A DNA stretch of 56,965 nucleotides. Source: Bacteroidia bacterium. Lineage in GTDB: Bacteria; Bacteroidota; Bacteroidia; UKL13-3. Below are positions 51,119 to 56,965 of this stretch, piece after piece. Location: the NCBI GenBank assembly GCA_023151275.1, contig JAKLJI010000013.1:1-56965 (forward strand), given 5' to 3'. The notes below the pieces were generated by a model. It worked only from the letters and a program-made list of their open reading frames with translations, was not told the DNA's origin and did not search any database. Both the position numbers and the translations under genes were made by a program. Positions within the stretch are counted from its first letter, which is position 1; every line of letters starts with the position of its first letter.

Positions 51119-52036
51119 TTAGCTTCTAAATCCTGTAAGTGGCTTCCATTTTTTGTAAGCCCAAAAACCAATTAAAAATAACACCAACAAACTCCACATC
51201 CGAACCAGTACAATTGCGAGTTTCTCAATCCATGTAAACCCATCCAGGAATGCCGCCTTCAACTCATTTACCAGCGGCATTTTGGGCGATTCCCTAAATG
51301 CAATATTTGCAATCTTTACGTGTTCAACAAACGCCGGTTGAAGCACATCAATATGCAAATCGGCATACCTGATTTTATCTTGAATACGCAATTGCTCCAA
51401 CCGATACCAATCTGCCAATCGGGTTCTTTCCATCAACACTTCTTGCGTCTGAATTGCATCTCCGGCTTTGGTCTGTTGTTTGGGTTGGACGGTTTTTATC
51501 AACTGGCCATTGTAAGATTCAAGTCGTTGCTGTTCTAATCTGGCTTCCAACAAATCAAGACTTACACTATTGGCCTCCAACGAACGTTCCACAACCTTTA
51601 ATTGTAAGGAATCCAAGCCATGCAAAAAAACAGCCAAGTGCTCTGAAGGAATTCTCAAATGCAAATTCGCCGATGATTGAATCGTTCTTACCCGGGTAGA
51701 TGAATCGGAAGAATATGGAAATTCTTCTTCGCTTAGCACGTTGCTGCGTTGATTTGATTGTTGGATAAACCCACCCAAACTCATTGTTTTGTTTTCAAGT
51801 TCATCAACTGCCTTCGAAACATTGTCAACTTCAAGTTTCAGGTTTGCTTGTTTAACCAAATCCGTTCGTGAATCCTGGAAAGTGATTGGATTAGCACCCA
51901 AGGCATCCAATGAATCAGAAAGTGGGACCGGTGCTTCTGAATTTAAAAATTCAGCATTTGCTGTGTTCTTGTGGTTCGCCTCTCCACAAGAAAACAGAAA
52001 CAGACTCAGTGAGCCTGCATAAATCATACGTTTCAT
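51119..52036 (-). CDS. DUF4349 lipoprotein with C-terminal membrane helix
   Basis: A 305-residue envelope protein. I start at ATG 52036 (MKRMIYAGSLSLFLFSC), a lipoprotein signal with Cys at 17. The DUF4349 domain contains QANLKLEVDNVSKAVDELENKTMSLGGFIQQ and LHLRIPSEHLAVFLHGL, then SVSLDLLEARLEQQRLESYN as a coiled coil. A C-terminal helix (LAIVLVRMWSLLVLFLIGFWAYK) and a short basic tail follow. Function is unknown. It ends at its own terminator. Confidence 0.87.
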   Translation of the reverse strand: MKRMIYAGSLSLFLFSCGEANHKNTANAEFLNSEAPVPLSDSLDALGANPITFQDSRTDLVKQANLKLEVDNVSKAVDELENKTMSLGGFIQQSNQRSNVLSEEEFPYSSDSSTRVRTIQSSANLHLRIPSEHLAVFLHGLDSLQLKVVERSLEANSVSLDLLEARLEQQRLESYNGQLIKTVQPKQQTKAGDAIQTQEVLMERTRLADWYRLEQLRIQDKIRYADLHIDVLQPAFVEHVKIANIAFRESPKMPLVNELKAAFLDGFTWIEKLAIVLVRMWSLLVLFLIGFWAYKKWKPLTGFRS

Positions 52037-52111
52037 TTTGTTTGCTTTATACAGCACACAAAACGTATGACAACAACCCTAGATTTTTCCTATTATCAAT
52101 TTACCTATCCG

Positions 52112-53152
52112 TCAATCCATTTTCAGTTGAACCAATTTTTCACTTGAAGGTACAAGCCTACCAACCGGAACTTTAAAGGCGCCTAAACCTTGCTCTTCCA
52201 ATAACAAAGAAAACGCGGGCGCAGCTTCTTCTCGAACCGCAATCAATAAACCTCCGGATGTTTGCGGATCATTCAACAATTGAAAGCTACGCATGTCCAT
52301 CATGCCATCTACTTGTTGCTCTATGGCATTCCAATTGCGGTACGTATTATCCGGTACACAATTCTGGCTCAACAATTCATCAATTCCTTCTATGGCCTGA
52401 ATCGCTTTCACATCAATACTGGCGCTAACTCCGCTCGATTCAGCCATTTCTATCAAATGACCCAAAAAGCCAAAGCCTGTAATATCGGTAATTGCTGTTA
52501 CTTCCGGCATTGAAGCCAACTGCTCTCCTAAGCTATTCAATTTTACCATGCTTGAAATGGCTGCTTGAAGTAGTTGAGCCGAAGCCAGCTTTCTTTTTAC
52601 CCCGGTACTAATAATTCCTGTCCCTAAAGGTTTGGTTAAAAACAAAACATCACCCACTCCTCCTGTATTGTTTCGTTTGATATGTTCGGATAAAACCGAA
52701 CCGGTAACCGACAATCCAAAAAAAGGTTCTTTTGCATCAACACTATGCCCACCTGCAAGCGGAATTCCTGCCAACTCGCAAATGGTTCTCGCCCCGTTAA
52801 GCACTTGTGCAGCAAGATTGGCTGGCAATTGCTCAACCGGCCAACCAAGAATAGCATTGGCAAAATGAGGTTTCCCTCCCATGGCATAAATATCACTTAT
52901 GGCATTTGCAGCCGCTATTCTCCCAAAATCAAAGGCATCGTCAACAATGGGCATAAAAAAATCCACCGTATTAATCAGCGAAAGCCCATTTCCAATCTCC
53001 CAAACTGCTGCATCATCATTGGTGCTATTTCCAACCAATAAAGATGGAAAATCAAGCCCGGGTTCAATCTCTTTTAAAATCGACTTTAAAACTGCTGGAG
53101 CAATTTTACAACCACAGCCTGCAGCATGAGCGTATTCGGTTAAGTGAATCAT
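52112..53152 (-). CDS. selD: Selenide, water dikinase
   Basis: A 346-residue enzyme that makes selenophosphate from selenide and ATP. The active site is AAGCGCK with Cys13 and Lys16 (a Cys form, not Sec). NDDAAVWEIG, NTVDFFMPIVDDAFDFGRIAAANAISDIYAMGG, GGHSVDAKEP and LNDPQTSGGLLIAV are the ATP-binding and family motifs. No selA, selB or selenoprotein is visible nearby, so it may serve 2-selenouridine in tRNA; mnmD and the MnmC-like gene at 41915-43644 act on the same wobble base. Confidence 0.95.
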   Translation of the reverse strand: MIHLTEYAHAAGCGCKIAPAVLKSILKEIEPGLDFPSLLVGNSTNDDAAVWEIGNGLSLINTVDFFMPIVDDAFDFGRIAAANAISDIYAMGGKPHFANAILGWPVEQLPANLAAQVLNGARTICELAGIPLAGGHSVDAKEPFFGLSVTGSVLSEHIKRNNTGGVGDVLFLTKPLGTGIISTGVKRKLASAQLLQAAISSMVKLNSLGEQLASMPEVTAITDITGFGFLGHLIEMAESSGVSASIDVKAIQAIEGIDELLSQNCVPDNTYRNWNAIEQQVDGMMDMRSFQLLNDPQTSGGLLIAVREEAAPAFSLLLEEQGLGAFKVPVGRLVPSSEKLVQLKMD

Positions 53153-53182
53153 GCCGCAAATAAAGGGCTTTTCAAGCGCTCT

Positions 53183-54916
53183 CTAAAATTGCCATGAACT
53201 ACTTACACGAAGTGTATTTTCATTGAAGCGTGAATCTGGTCGTGCTGAGCCATATAAATAGTTATTGTTGGTCCAGCGCAACCCAATTCCAAATCCGGTT
53301 CTGCTTCGGTAATCTATACCCGCATTTAACACCCACTGTTGGTCTTCGGTTTGATTTGGATTAGCCAAATTAGCCATTCTGCCCACTGATGTGCTAAGTT
53401 GAAGTCGTTTTTTGAAAAGACGGAGGCTTGAATTCACCGATAAACTTTGGTTGAAAAGATTCGCAAAACCAGAGGTAAACTTAAATCGATTGTAGGCTAA
53501 TCCATAATTCACAATCCCACTCAAACTAGTTCTATTCCAAGAGGCAAGGTAAATCTCACTTTGATTGTTACCTACTTTTCCGCTCAACACATTCAAATCC
53601 GCAAAATCATCCCGATTGTAAGAAAACAACAAGGTATGCACTGCTTTTTTGCCTGTAAAGTTGAATAAAGGAGATACCTGAAAATTCTGTGCAACTTGTT
53701 CGATGCGGAAACTATCATTCAAAATTCCGCTTCGCGTTCCAAAATTTCCATATCCTCCGCTAAATGAAAACCAATCGCAAAATCGAATGGAAACATTGGA
53801 TTGAACAATAAGTTGCTCCATAGGTGCGGCTTTGGTACCGCTGAGGTTATTTACTCGCTGACCAAATGAACCCGAAACTTGCAAATCGCCACGTAGCAAA
53901 TTCAACCTTGGACTTATGGTAAATTCCATTCGGTCTGATTGCAAAAATGGGTAGCCAAGCGACTTATAACCTGCTCCAACATACAATGCTTTTGCTGCCA
54001 GCCTGAATCCTTTCAATTCAAATCCAACTGCTCCATTACCAGCCAAATCTGCCCTGCTGGAAGTACTTAATTTTAGTTCTTCTGGCAATGCTGGTAGCCC
54101 AATATCCGAAGCTTTAAATGGAATGCCCAAAGTATTATCTGTGTACAAACTTGCGGCAGCCTCACTTTCCCAAAAGAAATACCTCCCAAATTGAATTCTC
54201 CATTGTGCCGATAATGCTATTCCCTGCTCAGGCTTTACGGTTGAATCAGGGAGAAGTCCTTTAACAGGTGAATCATTTCCGACGAGTGCATTCAGTGCAA
54301 AAAAAGAAGCATCGGTTCTCCCAATTCCCAAACGGAATGAAAGCTGCTCTTTTCGATAGGCACCAGCCAGACCTTTGAGGGTATCTCGGGCAAAGCCGGC
54401 CTGACTAATTCCATACCCTACACTGGCAAACATTCGCTTGCCATTATAATCAACACCTGCACCAAAAACAGATATACTACCCTGAACCAATTCCGAAAAA
54501 TAAGGCGTTGATGTTCCTAGTCTAAATCGAAACTTTCCGAGTACCGGAGTAAATCCAATTCGATTCACAGGGTTACTTACAAAGCGCAACATATCATCGC
54601 CAGTTTTTAGTTGTGATAAACTGGAAAACTGGCTTGAATATCCGTCCAAGGAACTAGTAACACCTGCACTTTGGGTATTGAAGCTAATTTCAAATGGCAA
54701 AGAAATTTTCCCTTTTGAAAATCGTGTGTACACTTGAAAACGGGTCACATGCTCAGGTCTTCTGTTCTTCAAATGGTCTATTCCATTTCCGGTTAAAGAA
54801 TAATAATCGTGCGAAACGCCAATCGACCCATCTACCCGAAAGGGATTCTTTTTGGCTTGCGCAGTTCCACAAACCGAAATCAACAAAGCACAACATAACA
54901 ACCAAAAGCGCATCAC
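53183..54916 (-). CDS. Large outer-membrane barrel protein of unknown function
   Basis: A 577-residue exported protein. The signal peptide (FWLLCCALLISVCGTAQA) is followed by long alternating-strand sequence throughout (FRLGTSTPYF, MFASVGYGISQAGFA, FRLAAKALYVGAGYKSLGY, FGIGLRWTNNNYLYGS and the terminal LRVSSSWQF, whose last Phe fits a barrel end). No soluble domain is recognised. It starts 11 nt after the preceding gene and is the last of a three-gene surface operon. Confidence 0.72.
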   Translation of the reverse strand: MMRFWLLCCALLISVCGTAQAKKNPFRVDGSIGVSHDYYSLTGNGIDHLKNRRPEHVTRFQVYTRFSKGKISLPFEISFNTQSAGVTSSLDGYSSQFSSLSQLKTGDDMLRFVSNPVNRIGFTPVLGKFRFRLGTSTPYFSELVQGSISVFGAGVDYNGKRMFASVGYGISQAGFARDTLKGLAGAYRKEQLSFRLGIGRTDASFFALNALVGNDSPVKGLLPDSTVKPEQGIALSAQWRIQFGRYFFWESEAAASLYTDNTLGIPFKASDIGLPALPEELKLSTSSRADLAGNGAVGFELKGFRLAAKALYVGAGYKSLGYPFLQSDRMEFTISPRLNLLRGDLQVSGSFGQRVNNLSGTKAAPMEQLIVQSNVSIRFCDWFSFSGGYGNFGTRSGILNDSFRIEQVAQNFQVSPLFNFTGKKAVHTLLFSYNRDDFADLNVLSGKVGNNQSEIYLASWNRTSLSGIVNYGLAYNRFKFTSGFANLFNQSLSVNSSLRLFKKRLQLSTSVGRMANLANPNQTEDQQWVLNAGIDYRSRTGFGIGLRWTNNNYLYGSARPDSRFNENTLRVSSSWQF

Positions 54917-54927
54917 AAGGAAATGGA

Positions 54928-56199
54928 TTAATTAAATACCAGGAAACTTTGTAAGCCCTTGCAGGCATCAACCAAACGCCTTACTCTATCGCGGCTTGTC
55001 GACTTACCTCCTTTAGCGCTTTTTGCAAAGGAGTCGCGCCAAATAAACATGGCTCCCGAGTTCAGCCCAATCCAATCTGAATTGGAGGCATTGTTCTTAA
55101 AACTTAAAACGGGACCATTGGCGTTAGCAACCAGAATCAAGTCGCCTTTGCCATTCAAAACAGGTTGCGCTTTATCCGGATTTACCTGCGTAACCAATGG
55201 CACGGCCTTGAGGTCAATATCAAACCTGTTTTTCTGATCACATTGATTAAACAATTCTTGAATAGCTTCCATGTTATTGCTTGGTAAAATCAAGGTTTGA
55301 ACCACCTGCGAACTCCCTTTGGGCTTTAATTGCATCTGAACAAATGGCAACTCCGGAACCCGCGTTTGTTGATTCACTCCATTGGCAACCTGGGTTGATG
55401 GAATAGAAAAAATTCTTGGCTCTGTGCTGGTTTCACCTGACCCAACCAAATTTCCTGCATTGTCAAATGCACGTACAATCCAGACGTATTGTCCTGGCTC
55501 ACGTGGGACCTCAACCGGCCAGTTAAGCTGTGTTGAAGGCACACTGTTTTGCCACAAAGGTTGATTTACACGCAGGGCTTGAATGGGTTCTTGTCCGGGT
55601 TGAATCTCAAACACACTCAATTCATAACGCAATGCCCCGGGGTAAACAGGAGTTACCGGACTCCAACGAAACATGCTTAAACCTGTAGCTGGTAATACTG
55701 CGCCATTATCCGGAAACAAAGCAACAGGGGCTTGATAGGTGGTAGTTCGCGCTCCTCTGCATTGCTCCTGGCAGAGAATAATAGATGAATTATCTGCTTG
55801 ATGAAGTGTAAAGCACCAATTGAGATAACCTGCAGGCAAGTAACCCGAGCGAAGTATATTGATTACAACCGGACTTTGATAATCGATGCTGTTTTGAAAA
55901 ACGGCAAGGTCATTCAGATTGTAAGTCCTAACCTGGCCGGGACCAATTATTTCAACCGGACTTTGAGATGGAAGGATGGATGCAATAACAGCATCATCAA
56001 TTCCAACCTTACCGCTTGCCCTAAAGCGCTGTTCACTAGAACTGGTATTGGTAACAATAAGTTGAATTCTATCGGATTGGTCAAACAATTCTGATACCCT
56101 GGAAGGCAATGGAGGTACAATTACCTGAACCGATAATTGGCCATACAAGGCTTGAATTCCTAGTGTAAGAAGTATACTTAAAATGAATCTTTTCATCAC
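54928..56199 (-). CDS. Secreted protein with fibronectin-like domain, TANFOR-like
   Basis: A 423-residue exported protein. Signal peptide: RFILSILLTLGIQALYGQ. The N-terminal domain (LSVQVIVPPLPSRVSELFDQSDRIQLIVTNTSS) resembles that of Bacteroidota TANFOR-type proteins; this is from memory and uncertain. Residues 160-270 look like a fibronectin-like domain (FRWSPVTPVYPGALRYELSVF, GQYVWIVRAFDNAGN). The C-terminal 130 residues are unrecognised. It begins one nt after the stop of the upstream gene, so it is co-translated with it. Confidence 0.65.
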   Translation of the reverse strand: MMKRFILSILLTLGIQALYGQLSVQVIVPPLPSRVSELFDQSDRIQLIVTNTSSSEQRFRASGKVGIDDAVIASILPSQSPVEIIGPGQVRTYNLNDLAVFQNSIDYQSPVVINILRSGYLPAGYLNWCFTLHQADNSSIILCQEQCRGARTTTYQAPVALFPDNGAVLPATGLSMFRWSPVTPVYPGALRYELSVFEIQPGQEPIQALRVNQPLWQNSVPSTQLNWPVEVPREPGQYVWIVRAFDNAGNLVGSGETSTEPRIFSIPSTQVANGVNQQTRVPELPFVQMQLKPKGSSQVVQTLILPSNNMEAIQELFNQCDQKNRFDIDLKAVPLVTQVNPDKAQPVLNGKGDLILVANANGPVLSFKNNASNSDWIGLNSGAMFIWRDSFAKSAKGGKSTSRDRVRRLVDACKGLQSFLVFN

Positions 56200-56200
56200 A

Positions 56201-56965
56201 TTACTTTTTTAGCGTTAAACTTTGCTTGAATCCCTCAAGAACCAGCTGCTGCAGAGACTCTGCCATGGGAACCTCGGAAAAACTCAAAACAACTCCCGAT
56301 TCGGTTGATACCATAAACAACCCAATATCTTCGGTGAGGTAGGGCATAATGAGTGAGTAGGGCTTGGGCCGCTCAGAGACAAAAAGTTTTGTTCCGATTT
56401 GCTGTCCTTTCAACTCATCGGAATTGAGTACTGCTTTTTGCACATCGAGTGCCAGACCTAAAACAGATGAAGTAGGCTGAAGTGCTGAGCTTGCAGGCAA
56501 TTTAACAGGAATACAAACTTCATTTACGGGTAATCCGGAAGGAGCTAAAAATTGTACATGTACATAAATCAATCCAACTTGAACGAGTTCCTTCGCCGTA
56601 AATTTACTTGCCACAAAACAGGTATCATTCCCTTGCCTTATGCGCGACCAAAGGGCGGTAGTATAAAATAATGGATCATTTGGCTTTACCAGATAAGCAG
56701 GTACAATTGCTTTTCGCTTTGATGCTGAAACCAAAGCTTTAAACGACTCATCAAAATCAACCTGTCTTTGATTCGCCTGCATTTCCAAATAAGCCTCTAC
56801 TGGTGTATTTGTTGAGGTTTTCAATGCCGCCAAGGCAGATATCTCTCCTAAAGTTGTTGTCTCTTGTTTAGGCTTGGAATTTCCGCCATTGCCTCCTTTT
56901 CCTCCACCTTTAGCGGAAACCTCAACTTGTGAGGTATCCTTGGCGGAACCCGTCTGTCCTGTTTT
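56201..56965 (-). CDS. C-terminal part of a surface protein, truncated by the window edge
   Basis: The reading frame stays open to the last base of the window, 44 codons beyond the TTG at 56833 that could be mistaken for a start. Those codons encode a Gly/Lys/Asn-rich low-complexity linker (SAKGGGKGGNGGNSKPKQ) that belongs to a larger protein. The visible C-terminal domain (EAYLEMQANQRQVDFDES, DTCFVASKFTAKELVQVGLI, YLTEDIGLFMVSTESGVVL) is soluble and unrecognised. It lies one nt before the TANFOR-like gene and forms an operon with it and the barrel at 53183. Confidence 0.75.
   Translation of the reverse strand, partial: KTGQTGSAKDTSQVEVSAKGGGKGGNGGNSKPKQETTTLGEISALAALKTSTNTPVEAYLEMQANQRQVDFDESFKALVSASKRKAIVPAYLVKPNDPLFYTTALWSRIRQGNDTCFVASKFTAKELVQVGLIYVHVQFLAPSGLPVNEVCIPVKLPASSALQPTSSVLGLALDVQKAVLNSDELKGQQIGTKLFVSERPKPYSLIMPYLTEDIGLFMVSTESGVVLSFSEVPMAESLQQLVLEGFKQSLTLKK

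Overview
This window looks like chromosomal DNA from a member of the phylum Bacteroidota. The evidence is a C-terminal type IX secretion sorting domain on a secreted hydrolase (20058-21356), GSCFA, GH3 and MuiA (DUF4139) proteins of the Bacteroidota type, a stand-alone AMP nucleosidase, a free-standing MnmD, several small outer-membrane barrels, and promoter-like TAnnTTTG elements with few Shine-Dalgarno sequences. DNA is moderately A+T-rich apart from one G+C-rich non-coding block at about 5413-5790. I saw no rRNA, tRNA, CRISPR array or prophage.

Layout. 1-2245: a 155-bp tandem array of short hairpins, interrupted by a toxin-antitoxin pair whose toxin is frameshifted. 2246-10257: GH3 enzyme, a DsbA/FrnE-like lipoprotein divergent from an HxlR regulator with a perfect palindrome between them, the structured G+C-rich block, MuiA-like protein, acyl-CoA carboxylase beta subunit, and an Abi/HEPN protein beside a possible tiny promoter-terminator unit. 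10687-20037: SNF2 helicase, dapF, HtrA protease, DUF3467, an AraC regulator with a metal-chaperone-like N-terminus, and a HerA-like ATPase.

21527-29096 is the most unusual part. It is a tightly packed seven-gene + strand operon: PqqD-like protein, ATP-grasp ligase, type III PLP decarboxylase whose N-terminus resembles a RiPP leader (YxxP...G), a urea-transporter/M23-peptidase fusion, a TPR plus barrel protein, a TPR protein and a GSCFA hydrolase. A perfect 10-bp inverted repeat lies upstream. No function is known to me for this set. The combination of amino-acid ligation, decarboxylation, a recognition domain, a membrane channel and envelope proteins suggests an uncharacterised peptide- or amine-modification system.

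29090-44670: mostly housekeeping and envelope genes: DsbA-like protein, DUF6069-like protein, response regulator, lipA, OsmC, THUMP-like methyltransferase, MltD-like transglycosylase, lpxK, purine nucleoside phosphorylase, AMP nucleosidase, a MoxR-type AAA/VWA pair, EEP nuclease, mnmD with an MnmC-like oxidase, and a dipeptide epimerase. 44671-47839: a two-component cluster in which the TPR-membrane half and the kinase half of one sensor are split by a frameshift, followed by a degenerate kinase-like protein and a LuxR-type regulator. 47963-56965: GT39-like membrane protein, Nnr, DUF4349 lipoprotein, selD, and a three-gene surface-protein operon whose first gene runs off the window.
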